A stretch of 64,000 bases of DNA from contig NC_016604.1 in assembly GCF_000230895.2 (NCBI RefSeq), forward strand, positions 5,332,001-5,396,000, written 5' to 3'. The notes beneath the pieces are model-generated. The model saw only the letters and a program-made list of their open reading frames with translations, had not been told where the DNA came from and ran no database searches. The position numbers and the translations under genes are program-made. This document shows positions 1 through 7,494 of the stretch, one piece after another (position 1 is the stretch's first letter; each line of letters opens with the position of its first letter). Origin of the DNA: Mycolicibacterium rhodesiae NBB3 (GTDB lineage Bacteria; Actinomycetota; Actinomycetes; Mycobacteriales; Mycobacteriaceae).

Positions 1-471
1 GGCCAGAAGCTGATTGCACTGACCGCACCTGGCGTACCGGATATCTATCAGGGCACCGAGCTGTGGGGGGACAGCCTGGTCGACCCCGATAATCGCCGCC
101 CGGTGGACTACGCAACCCGCGTGCAGGCGCTTGACACGCTGCGTCATCCGAAGATTCGCGTCGTGGCTGCGGCGTTGCGGTCCAGGCGCGAGCGCACCGC
201 CAGCTACACCGACGGCGGCTACACCCCGGTGCTGGCCGAAGGCCCGGCCGCCGGACATCTGCTGGCGTTCCTGCGCGGCGGCGACGTGTTGACCGCAGTG
301 AGCAGGCACACGGTGGTGCTGTCCGAAACCGGCTGGGGCGACACCGCATTGGCCCTGCCCGAGGGGCAATGGATCGATCGCCTCTCCGGCGCCCGGTTCA
401 CCGGGCGCGTCCTGGCCGTCGAGTTGTTCGCGGAACTTCCGGTCGCACTGTTGGAGCGCATCGATGGCTGA
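1..471 (+). CDS. treY: Maltooligosyl trehalose synthase, C-terminal part (5' truncated by window)
   Basis: About 156 C-terminal residues are visible; the reading frame is open from base 1, so the gene starts outside the window. The peptide GVPDIYQGTELWG followed by LVDPDNRRPVD is the hallmark of the TreY branch of the GH13 family, which rearranges the reducing-end alpha-1,4 bond of maltooligosaccharides to alpha-1,1, giving maltooligosyl trehalose. Its stop overlaps the start of treZ by 8 nt, so the two trehalose genes are translationally coupled; treX is expected just upstream. Acts in the cytosol. Confidence 0.93.
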   Translation, partial: GQKLIALTAPGVPDIYQGTELWGDSLVDPDNRRPVDYATRVQALDTLRHPKIRVVAAALRSRRERTASYTDGGYTPVLAEGPAAGHLLAFLRGGDVLTAVSRHTVVLSETGWGDTALALPEGQWIDRLSGARFTGRVLAVELFAELPVALLERIDG

Positions 472-2197
472 ATTCTCGGTATGGGCACCGATTCCCGAGC
501 GGGTACGCCTGGACCTCGACGGGACACTGCACGACATGACCCGTTCAGACGACGGATGGTGGCGTGCCGAGGTCGAAGCGGGCGAAGGCGCGCGCTACGG
601 GTTCGTCCTCGACGACGACCCGACAGTGCTGCCCGATCCGCGGTCGCCGCGCCAACCCGACGGCGTGCATGAACGCTCGGCATTGTGGCGGCCCGACGCC
701 GGCGCATGGACCGACAACGGTTGGGCCGGCGCCTCGATCGAGGGCAGGGTGATCTACGAACTGCATGTCGGTACCTTCACCCCCGGTGCGACGTTCGATT
801 CGGCGATCGAGAAGCTCGACTATCTGGTCGATCTCGGTGTCGACTTCGTCGAAGTCATGCCCGTGAACGCCTTCGGTGGCACGCACGGGTGGGGTTACGA
901 CGGGGTGCTCTGGTACGCGGTGCACGAACCGTACGGCGGACCGGGCGCGTTGGTGCGCTTCATCGACGCCTGCCACCACCGCGGCCTCGGCGTGTTGATC
1001 GACGCGGTGTTCAACCACCTCGGTCCGTCGGGTAACTACCTGCCGCGCTTCGGCCCCTACCTCTCGTCAGGCAGCAACCCGTGGGGCGAATCGATCAACA
1101 TCTCCGGGCCGGATGCCGACGAAGTGCGCCGCTACATCATCGAGTGCGCACTGCGCTGGATGCGCGAGTTCCACGCCGACGGCCTTCGCCTCGATGCCGT
1201 GCACGCTCTCGTCGACACGACGGCGATCCACATTCTCGAAGAGCTCTCAGCGGAAACCGATGCGCTGGCCGAGGAGTTGGGCCGCCCGCTGTCACTGATC
1301 GCAGAGAGTGACCTCAACGACCCGCGGCTGATCACGCCGCGCGACCGCGGGGGTCTGGGGATGACCGCACAGTGGGATGACGACATCCACCACGCCATCC
1401 ACGCCGCGGTGTCCGGTGAGCGCCAGGGCTACTACAACGATTTCGGCTCGATGGAAGCGCTTGCACAGACGTTGAAGCACGGGTACTTCCATGCGGGGAC
1501 GTACTCGTCGTTCCGCCATCGCCGGCACGGGCGGCCGCTGGACACCGCGACGATTCCCGCGACCCGGCTGCTTGCGTACACCCTCACGCATGACCAGGTG
1601 GGGAACCGTGCGTGCGGCGACCGCCCCTCGCAGAACCTCACCTTCGGACAGTTGGCGGTCAAAGCCGCATTGGCCATCGGATCGCCCTACACCGCAATGC
1701 TTTTCATGGGTGAGGAGTGGGGCTCGTCATCTCCGTTCCAGTTCTTCACCTCACACCCCGAACCCGATCTGGCCAGAGCAACCGCCGAGGGGCGGAAACG
1801 AGAATTCGCCGAGCACGGGTGGGACGCCGACGAGATCCCCGATCCGCAGGACCCCGACACGTATGAACGGTCCAAGCTGAACTGGCACGAGATCGGCGAG
1901 GGCGAGCATGGCAGGCTCGCCCAGATCTATCGCGAGCTGATCGCGTTGCGCCACGACGAGCCAGATCTTGCCGACCCGTGGCTGGACCACATGCGCGTCG
2001 ACTACGACGAAGATCGGCAGTGGATCGTGATGGAGCGCGGATCGCTGGTCGTCGCGGCCAACCTCGGCACCGACGCCGTTGACATCCCGGTCACCGGCGA
2101 TGTCGTGCTGGCATGGGAAGACCCGACCGTCGAGTCGCAGTCGACGACGGTGCCCGGACGCTCTTTTGCGATCCTTCGCCGCTCTCAGAGTAGGTAG
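464..2197 (+). CDS. treZ: Malto-oligosyltrehalose trehalohydrolase
   Basis: A 577-residue GH13 enzyme that hydrolyses trehalose from maltooligosyl trehalose, the second step of the TreXYZ route from glycogen. An N-terminal beta-sandwich (about residues 1-85) precedes the TIM barrel. Catalytic landmarks are visible: VLIDAVFNH (about 177-185), DGLRLDAVH with the nucleophile Asp244, IAESD with the acid Glu281, and THDQVGNR with His376-Asp377. The ATG at 464 overlaps the treY end, supporting an operon. Its 3' end overlaps the convergent ilvA by 13 nt. Length is normal for the family. Confidence 0.95.
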   Translation: MAEFSVWAPIPERVRLDLDGTLHDMTRSDDGWWRAEVEAGEGARYGFVLDDDPTVLPDPRSPRQPDGVHERSALWRPDAGAWTDNGWAGASIEGRVIYELHVGTFTPGATFDSAIEKLDYLVDLGVDFVEVMPVNAFGGTHGWGYDGVLWYAVHEPYGGPGALVRFIDACHHRGLGVLIDAVFNHLGPSGNYLPRFGPYLSSGSNPWGESINISGPDADEVRRYIIECALRWMREFHADGLRLDAVHALVDTTAIHILEELSAETDALAEELGRPLSLIAESDLNDPRLITPRDRGGLGMTAQWDDDIHHAIHAAVSGERQGYYNDFGSMEALAQTLKHGYFHAGTYSSFRHRRHGRPLDTATIPATRLLAYTLTHDQVGNRACGDRPSQNLTFGQLAVKAALAIGSPYTAMLFMGEEWGSSSPFQFFTSHPEPDLARATAEGRKREFAEHGWDADEIPDPQDPDTYERSKLNWHEIGEGEHGRLAQIYRELIALRHDEPDLADPWLDHMRVDYDEDRQWIVMERGSLVVAANLGTDAVDIPVTGDVVLAWEDPTVESQSTTVPGRSFAILRRSQSR

Positions 2198-3477
2198 CGG
2201 TACGCGGGCGAGCCCGGCTCAAGTGCCTCGACGTGAATGTCGGACGCCCGCATCCGGTCGAGCAGACCGTCGAAATCGGTGGCCGATCCCAACTCGATGC
2301 CCACCAGCGCCTCGCCGGTGTCGCGGTTGTTGCGCTTGACGTACTCGAACAGCGTGATGTCGTCGTTCGGACCGAGGACCGTGTCGAGGAACCGACGCAG
2401 CGCTCCCGGCTCCTGCGGGAAGTCCACCAGAAAGTAGTGCTTGAGACCGAGGTGCACCAGCGAACGTTCGAGCACCTCACCGTAGCGGGAGACGTCGTTG
2501 TTGCCGCCCGAGATCACGCACACCACAGTCGATCCGGGCCCGAGTTCGGCCTCCCGCAGGGCGGCCACCGACAGCGCGCCCGCAGGCTCGGCGATGATCC
2601 CCTCGTTCTGGTAGAGGTCGAGCATCGCGGTACACACCGCGCCCGGGTCGGTGGTGGTGATGGACACCATGTCGCCCGCCGCGGCCAGTGCCGCGTACGT
2701 CAGGGTGCCCGCGCGGTTCACCGCCGCGCCGTCGACGAACTGGTCGACATCATCGAGGGTCACCGGCTCCCCCGCCGCCAACGCGGCGATCATCGCCGCC
2801 GCACCCGCGGGCTCGACACCGAGCACCGACGTGTTGTTGGTCCGTTCGGCGAGATATGTGGTGATGCCCGCGATGCAGCCTCCGCCGCCGACCGGGACGA
2901 TGACGAGGTCCGGTTCGCCGTCGAGCTGGTCGAGGATCTCGGCGGCGATGGTGCCCTGGCCGGCGATCGTGCGCAGATCGTCATACGGCGGAACGAGCGT
3001 CGCACCGGTGCGCGCGACGTCATCGAGTGCGGCTGCAGCCGCTTCGTCGTACGTGCGACCGCCCACGATGAGCTCGATGAACTCGCGGCCGTGATAGCTG
3101 ATGCGATCGCGCTTCTGTTTCGGCGTCTTGGCCGGCACGTAGACGCGGCCATGGATGCCCATCGACCGGCAGGCCATCGCGAACCCCTGCGCGTGGTTGC
3201 CCGCCGACGAGCACACGACTCCGGCGGCCATTTCCTCGGCGGACAGCTGCATCAACAGGTTGTGGGCGCCGCGGAGTTTGTAGGACCGCACGGCCTGCTG
3301 GTCTTCGCGCTTGAGGTAGACGTTCGCGCCGGTGGCCTCCGACAGCCGCTCGCTGAACTGCAGCGGGCTGCGCAGGACCACGCCGGAAATTCGCTGAGCA
3401 GCCTCGTCGATGTCGGCCGCTGAAATCGAATTGGTCAGCGGCGTCCTTCGGGAATCCTGGCTCAGTTCAGCGGACAC
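2185..3477 (-). CDS. ilvA: Threonine ammonia-lyase (biosynthetic threonine dehydratase)
   Basis: A PLP enzyme deaminating L-threonine to 2-oxobutanoate, the first step of isoleucine synthesis. The 430-residue protein carries the PLP lysine in RSYKLRGA (Lys67), the phosphate-clamp segment SSAGNHAQG near residue 92, and the glycine-rich VGGGG loop near 180. The C-terminal 90 residues (after about 335, HYFLVDFPQEPGALRRF) form the ACT-like regulatory domain, pointing to the feedback-regulated biosynthetic type rather than the catabolic TdcB type. It starts at a GTG (3477-3475). It is convergent with treZ with a 13-nt overlap. Confidence 0.95.
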   Translation of the reverse strand: MSAELSQDSRRTPLTNSISAADIDEAAQRISGVVLRSPLQFSERLSEATGANVYLKREDQQAVRSYKLRGAHNLLMQLSAEEMAAGVVCSSAGNHAQGFAMACRSMGIHGRVYVPAKTPKQKRDRISYHGREFIELIVGGRTYDEAAAAALDDVARTGATLVPPYDDLRTIAGQGTIAAEILDQLDGEPDLVIVPVGGGGCIAGITTYLAERTNNTSVLGVEPAGAAAMIAALAAGEPVTLDDVDQFVDGAAVNRAGTLTYAALAAAGDMVSITTTDPGAVCTAMLDLYQNEGIIAEPAGALSVAALREAELGPGSTVVCVISGGNNDVSRYGEVLERSLVHLGLKHYFLVDFPQEPGALRRFLDTVLGPNDDITLFEYVKRNNRDTGEALVGIELGSATDFDGLLDRMRASDIHVEALEPGSPAYRYLL

Positions 3478-3527
3478 CGGTCAATGGTGCCACCAACCCG
3501 GCCCTTCTCTTAAATCAAATACGCCCG

Positions 3528-3965
3528 TCAGGCGATCGGGGTGAGGACGAACACCGGGATCTGGCGGTCGGTCTTGGTCTGATATTCCGCGTAATCGGGC
3601 CACGCCTCGACCGCTCGCTCCCACCAGGTGGCCTTCTCATCGCCGAAGACCTCGCGGGCCTCGTAGTCCCTGGTTGTCGACCCGTCCTGCAGCTCGACGC
3701 GGGGGTGCGCCTTGACGTTGTGGTACCACACCGGATGCTTCGGCGCCCCACCCAGAGATGCGACGATCGCGTACTGACCGTCGTGCTCGACCCGCATCAG
3801 CGGGGTTTTGCGGATCTTGCCGGTCTTCGCCCCGACGGTGGTCAGCAAGATGAGGGGTTTGTCCTTCATCTCGATGCCCTCGGTGCTGCCGGACTCCATG
3901 ATCTTGTCGGCGTGATCGCGGACCCAGTCCCACGGACTGGCTTCGTATTCTCCGGAAAGTGGCAT
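3528..3965 (-). CDS. Nitroreductase/deazaflavin (F420)-dependent oxidoreductase, DUF385 family
   Basis: A 145-residue protein of the Ddn/DUF385 split-barrel family. The pattern LILLTTVGAKTGKIRKTPLMRVEHDG (about residues 38-63) followed by YAIVASLGGAPKHPVWYHNVKAHPRVELQ is diagnostic: the GAKTGKxRxTPL segment binds the cofactor phosphate tail. Relatives use F420H2 and many are quinone reductases of unknown physiological substrate; the M. tuberculosis gene at the same place beside ilvA is Rv1558. The ATG at 3965 is the only good start. The family call is firm; the substrate is unknown. Confidence 0.88.
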   Translation of the reverse strand: MPLSGEYEASPWDWVRDHADKIMESGSTEGIEMKDKPLILLTTVGAKTGKIRKTPLMRVEHDGQYAIVASLGGAPKHPVWYHNVKAHPRVELQDGSTTRDYEAREVFGDEKATWWERAVEAWPDYAEYQTKTDRQIPVFVLTPIA

Positions 3966-3989
3966 GTCAACAGCTTAGTCTCGTTAGAG

Positions 3990-4035
3990 AAGTGAGTCCC
4001 CTGATCCGGCGTTTCGGTTGCCCGAAAACTCACTT
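3990..4035. promoter_or_regulatory. Inverted repeat AAGTGAGT / ACTCACTT in a divergent promoter
   Basis: Perfect 8-bp arms at 3990-3997 and 4028-4035, 30 nt apart, lie between the divergent starts at 3965 (nitroreductase, minus) and 4054 (small membrane protein, plus). Position and symmetry suggest a shared operator or two half-sites, but no regulator is identified. Confidence 0.3.
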
Positions 4036-4053
4036 ACGAGCTATCGTCAAACC

Positions 4054-4248
4054 ATGACCGTGCGTGACCAAGTCAGCATCGCCGGAGTGCCCTGGCCGGT
4101 GTACAAGCTGCTCGCGCTCGCCGTGGCGACCATAGTGCTGCTCATCGTCGCTTTCGCGACCGCGAGCGCTGCCCCCGCCGTCCTGGCTGCTGCGGCCGCA
4201 GGGACCGTCGTCTGGCTGGGTCTGGGCGCTTTCCAACGAACTGACTGA
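4054..4248 (+). CDS. Small two-helix membrane protein, function unknown
   Basis: A 64-residue protein with two hydrophobic segments (about residues 17-34 and 39-57) and a short charged N-terminus, so probably an integral membrane hairpin. The ATG at 4054 is preferred; an upstream in-frame TTG at 4018 would add 12 residues and run through the inverted repeat of the promoter. It is divergent from the deazaflavin reductase and convergent with a secreted protein gene. No family is recognised; small size and good start make it a likely but unproven gene. Confidence 0.6.
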   Translation: MTVRDQVSIAGVPWPVYKLLALAVATIVLLIVAFATASAAPAVLAAAAAGTVVWLGLGAFQRTD

Positions 4249-4261
4249 GTCCCCACACAGG

Positions 4262-4507
4262 TCAGCGGGTGTAACCCGGGACGACCGTCTGGACGTGGGT
4301 GACTCCGCTGTGGTGGTGGGTCTGGCCTGCCGCGGCGGCCGGAGCCTTGACGGCGGGAGCGTACGAGTAGCCGGGGCCGCTCGGCGTCGACGTGGTGGCG
4401 TTGGCCATACCGGCCATGCCCAGGGCGGCTCCGCCGATGATGCCGGCCGACATGATCGGTAGGGCGATGTAGCGGGTCATCCGGCGGCTGAAGGTGTTGT
4501 TCGTCAT
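4262..4507 (-). CDS. Small secreted alanine-rich protein
   Basis: An 81-residue protein starting at ATG 4507, which has a strong GAGGAG ribosome site 7 nt upstream; the in-frame ATG at 4522 lies over this site and is unlikely. Residues 1-37 form a classic signal peptide (SRRMTR, then a hydrophobic core, cleavage after MANA). The mature part is short, Ala/Pro rich, with HHH near residue 65. It resembles the many small secreted mycobacterial proteins of unknown role. No conserved domain was recognised. Confidence 0.7.
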   Translation of the reverse strand: MTNNTFSRRMTRYIALPIMSAGIIGGAALGMAGMANATTSTPSGPGYSYAPAVKAPAAAAGQTHHHSGVTHVQTVVPGYTR

Positions 4508-4570
4508 GTGAGTTCTCCTCATTGAGTTCTCGCGTCCGGCCTGTCCGGCGGCGTTGATAAAAGAATGCCG

Positions 4571-4605
4571 TGATCAGCCGCTGCCGTCTGTCCGCTGATC
4601 AGCCG
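4571..4605. repeat. Direct repeat TGATCAGCCG x2 upstream of the secreted protein gene
   Basis: The decamer occurs at 4571-4580 and 4596-4605, 25 nt apart, and each copy contains the palindrome TGATCA. It sits 64-98 nt upstream of the ATG at 4507, in the only promoter space available to that gene, so a regulatory role is possible. Confidence 0.3.
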
Positions 4606-4628
4606 GTGAGCTGGGGGAATCCGGATGT

Positions 4629-4642
4629 CCCCCGATCGGGGG
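4629..4642 (-). terminator. Possible hairpin terminator after the SRPBCC gene
   Basis: The perfect palindrome CCCCCGATCGGGGG lies 6 nt beyond the stop of the minus-strand SRPBCC gene. It has no U-tract, as is common for proposed mycobacterial hairpin terminators, so the call rests on position and stem strength only. Confidence 0.35.
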
Positions 4643-4648
4643 AAGTAC

Positions 4649-5050
4649 CTAGGCCTCGACCAAGCCCTTGAGCGTCGCGAGGTCCGCGGCGACGGCCCGC
4701 GCATCGGCGTCGAACTGCTCGGCGGTCATCCCGTCTCGGCGTCGCACCGTGAACAACACTTCGCAGCTGTTCTCGTCCACGCCGGCCGGCACGATGCGCA
4801 TGGGGTTGTACACCCGTTCCCCCGACGGCATCCGCACGACGTGATCCAGCACCCCGAAACGGTTCGGCGGCGAGAACTCCACGGTCACGACGCCCATCGG
4901 TGAATCGGCGACCCAACCGTCGGCGCCCCGGCGCAGCCCACCCTCCGCCAGTCCGGCTGCCCACCGCGGCCACGTCTGTGGATCCGCTGCGAACTCGTAG
5001 ACCACCTCGGGTGCAGCGTCGATCCAGATACTGACGTGTCGCGAGTCCAT
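4649..5050 (-). CDS. SRPBCC (START-like) family protein
   Basis: A 133-residue protein of the polyketide cyclase/dehydrase SRPBCC fold: N-terminal SIWIDAAPEVVYEFAADPQTWPRWAAG is the typical first strand plus helix-grip motif, and later strands (PFNRFGVLDHVVRMP-like, CEVLFTVRRRDG) and a long C-terminal helix complete the domain. These proteins bind small hydrophobic ligands; nothing indicates which one. Start taken as ATG 5050; an upstream start at 5068 is possible. It is divergent from the membrane protein gene at 5080. Confidence 0.75.
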   Translation of the reverse strand: MDSRHVSIWIDAAPEVVYEFAADPQTWPRWAAGLAEGGLRRGADGWVADSPMGVVTVEFSPPNRFGVLDHVVRMPSGERVYNPMRIVPAGVDENSCEVLFTVRRRDGMTAEQFDADARAVAADLATLKGLVEA

Positions 5051-5079
5051 TGGACCATCGTGGCGCACACACTTGCCTC

Positions 5080-5820
5080 ATGGACACCACCCCCGAACCT
5101 GGAAATCCGGTTGAGGAGTTCGTCCGTCGGGCCGAGCGTCTGGCCTCGGACGCCGAATACCGCATTCCCTCATGGCTGCGTCCCGGCGACCCGGAGAACC
5201 GAATGCCGGTGCTCGTGGCCCTCGTCCTCGCGATCGCACTGCAGCTGGCGATTCCGAAGAGCTACACGGTGGTTCCGCGGTGGCCGCTGATCGCCTTGGA
5301 GATTCTGCTCGTCGTCGTGCTGGTCGGTTTGAACCCGCTGCGGCTGTCGAGGCGCACAAAGTTCGGCACGTGGGCCAGCTACGTGCTGCTGGCGGCGATC
5401 ACGCTGGACAACAGTCTCTCGGCGCTGATCCTGGACATCCGCATCCTGTCGGGTCAGGTGAGCAACAACGCCGCGGTTCTGCTCGGCAGCGGCGCCGCGA
5501 TCTACGTCACCACCGTGATCGTTTTCGGAATCTGGTACTGGGAGATGGACCGCGGTGGCCCCTTCGCCAGAAGAGTGGGAAGCAGGCCATATCCGGACTT
5601 CATGTTTCCGCAGATGACGGAACGCGAACTGGCACCGCCGAATTGGCGTCCGCTGTTCTTCGACTACCTGTATGTCAGCATCACCAACGTCGTGGCCTTC
5701 TCCCCGACGGACACCATGCCGATGACGCGTCGCGCCAAACTGATGATGACAGCGCAGGCACTCATCTCGTTCACCACGCTGGCGCTCGTAATCGCAAGAG
5801 CAGTGAACGTTTTGGCCTGA
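5080..5820 (+). CDS. DUF1345-like integral membrane protein
   Basis: A 246-residue membrane protein with a soluble N-terminus (about 40 residues) and about five hydrophobic helices (roughly 42-58, 68-84, 97-115, 130-150, 226-245). The segment FDYLYVSITNVVAFSPTDTMPMTRRAK (about 193-220) resembles the conserved DxLYxSxT...SDT...TRR block of DUF1345 proteins, whose function is unknown. Start at ATG 5080; the upstream in-frame start at 5050 would overlap the divergent gene. The DUF assignment is by eye. Confidence 0.7.
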   Translation: MDTTPEPGNPVEEFVRRAERLASDAEYRIPSWLRPGDPENRMPVLVALVLAIALQLAIPKSYTVVPRWPLIALEILLVVVLVGLNPLRLSRRTKFGTWASYVLLAAITLDNSLSALILDIRILSGQVSNNAAVLLGSGAAIYVTTVIVFGIWYWEMDRGGPFARRVGSRPYPDFMFPQMTERELAPPNWRPLFFDYLYVSITNVVAFSPTDTMPMTRRAKLMMTAQALISFTTLALVIARAVNVLA

Positions 5821-5854
5821 TTGTTCAGCGGGATCGTGGAGTACCGTCGCACTC

Positions 5855-6688
5855 ATGGGGATCGCGACCGCTGGACTCTCGCCGATCGAACAGACCGCCT
5901 TTCTCACCGAGTACGCCCGAGCGCTCGACAGCCAGTGGCCGCGTTCGATCCTGGGCGACGCCCTCGCGTTCGACGTCGTAAGCAAGGTCGACTACGACTT
6001 CGTGGGGCTGGGGGTGCCGACAAGCGTGGTGTGCCAGACGGCGTTACGCGCCAAGATGCTCGACGATCGCGTACGCGCGTTCATCGCCGATCATCCCGAC
6101 GCTGTTGTCGTCGACCTCGGCGCCGGCTTGGACAGCGGCTTCTATCGAGTCGATCCGCCTTCCTCCGTCGACTGGTACAGCGTCGACCTGCCCGGGATCA
6201 TTGCGGTCCGCGACGCGGCACTGCCTGCCCGCGCGCACTCGCATTCCGTGCCGGTGTCGGTTGCAGACGTTCATTGGCCCGACACCATCCCAGCCGACCG
6301 ACCGGCCATGCTGATCGCCGACGGGCTCTTCGCGTTCCTGCCGGAGACGCAGATCGCCGCAATCTTCACCCGTATCACCGACCACTTCGTCTCCGGAGAG
6401 ATGGCTTTCAACGACTACGGCCGTATCGGATGGTTCAGTCGAGTGGCCGTCAAGCTCGCTCCACAGCGAATGTTCAAAGCGGTCGGAAGCCAATGGGGCT
6501 ATGCCGGATTCAAGGACGCGTGCTATCCCCTGACATGGAACCCGAAAATGACGTTGGTCGAGGAAACCAGTCTGACGCACCAACCGGAGGTCGACCTGTT
6601 CCCGTCCTGGATCCGGGTTGCGACCAAGATGGCCGGGAAGTCGAAATCCGGTGCCCGCAAAGCACGTATCCTGCGCTACGCGTTCTAA
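5855..6688 (+). CDS. Class I SAM-dependent methyltransferase, LCM/PPM family
   Basis: A 277-residue protein. VVDLGAGLDSGFYRVD (about residues 85-100) is the SAM-binding motif I in the form seen in leucine-carboxyl-methyltransferase-like proteins, followed by YSVDLPGIIAVRD (motif II) and a MLIADGLFAFLPE segment near residue 150. Mycobacteria have many such paralogues, generally assigned to O-methylation of unknown acids or polyketides. ATG 5855 follows the previous gene by 34 nt. Its TAA overlaps the convergent downstream gene by 4 nt. Confidence 0.82.
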   Translation: MGIATAGLSPIEQTAFLTEYARALDSQWPRSILGDALAFDVVSKVDYDFVGLGVPTSVVCQTALRAKMLDDRVRAFIADHPDAVVVDLGAGLDSGFYRVDPPSSVDWYSVDLPGIIAVRDAALPARAHSHSVPVSVADVHWPDTIPADRPAMLIADGLFAFLPETQIAAIFTRITDHFVSGEMAFNDYGRIGWFSRVAVKLAPQRMFKAVGSQWGYAGFKDACYPLTWNPKMTLVEETSLTHQPEVDLFPSWIRVATKMAGKSKSGARKARILRYAF

Positions 6689-7494
6689 CGTCTGCGTTGC
6701 GCCTCGAACAAGTCGTTGAGCGCGCCGAAGCTCTCCGCATCGGACAGCCCGGCGAAAGACCCATCGTGGGCGATGCGACGCGCGGCCGACAGGAACGCCC
6801 CCCACGCGACCCGCGTCAATGCCGATCCGACGCTTATCCGCCGGACACCGAGGTCCGCCAGGTCGTTGACCGTCAGACCCGTGTCGGAAGTCATCAGCAC
6901 ATTGACCGGCGACGGTGAGAGCGCGTCCACGATCGCCGAAATATCCTCTCGCGTGCGCACACCCGGGGCGTACACCACGTCGGCGCCCGCGTCGACGAAC
7001 GCCTGCAACCGCGTGATCGCCTCCCGCAGCGGATCGGGGTGGTCGTACAGGAAGCATTCGGCGCGCGCGGTCAACAGCACATCGGCGCCGTCGATGGCGG
7101 CGTACGCGACGCGCACCCGCTCCACCGCCTCCGACAACGAATACAGCGGATCCTCGGCGCCGCCCCTCGCGTCCTCGATGGACAAGCCGGCGACCCCTGT
7201 CGCCACGCATCGTCTGACGTTCGCGGCCAATCCGTCCAGATCACTGGCGTAGCCCGCCTGGAAGTCGGCGTTGACCGGGAGTTCGACAGCGTCGACGATC
7301 TCGGCGATGTTGCGCAGTGCGCCATCGACGCCGAGCGCACTCGGGGTGTCCGGCAATCCCTGGGCGAAGCACGCACCCGCGCTCGTGGTTGCCAGCGCCT
7401 GAAAACCCATGGCCGCCAGCGCGATCGCCGTCCCACGGTCCCACGGGTTGGGAATGACGAAGCAGCCATGGGCGTGCAGTTCGCGGAACGACAT
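6685..7494 (-). CDS. Isocitrate lyase/phosphoenolpyruvate mutase family protein
   Basis: A 269-residue TIM-barrel protein of the PEP-mutase/ICL superfamily: IPNPWDRGTAIALAAMGFQALATTSAG near the N-terminus, DFQAGYASD near residue 90, and GLSIEDA near 117, which carries metal-site acids. Members cleave or isomerise 2-alkyl malates and phosphonates (carboxyphosphonoenolpyruvate mutase, methylisocitrate lyase), but here the substrate is unknown. The ATG at 7494-7492 shares its A with the dnaE1 stop (TGATG), so translation is coupled to dnaE1. The longer frame upstream is inside dnaE1 and was discarded. Confidence 0.85.
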   Translation of the reverse strand: MSFRELHAHGCFVIPNPWDRGTAIALAAMGFQALATTSAGACFAQGLPDTPSALGVDGALRNIAEIVDAVELPVNADFQAGYASDLDGLAANVRRCVATGVAGLSIEDARGGAEDPLYSLSEAVERVRVAYAAIDGADVLLTARAECFLYDHPDPLREAITRLQAFVDAGADVVYAPGVRTREDISAIVDALSPSPVNVLMTSDTGLTVNDLADLGVRRISVGSALTRVAWGAFLSAARRIAHDGSFAGLSDAESFGALNDLFEAQRRR

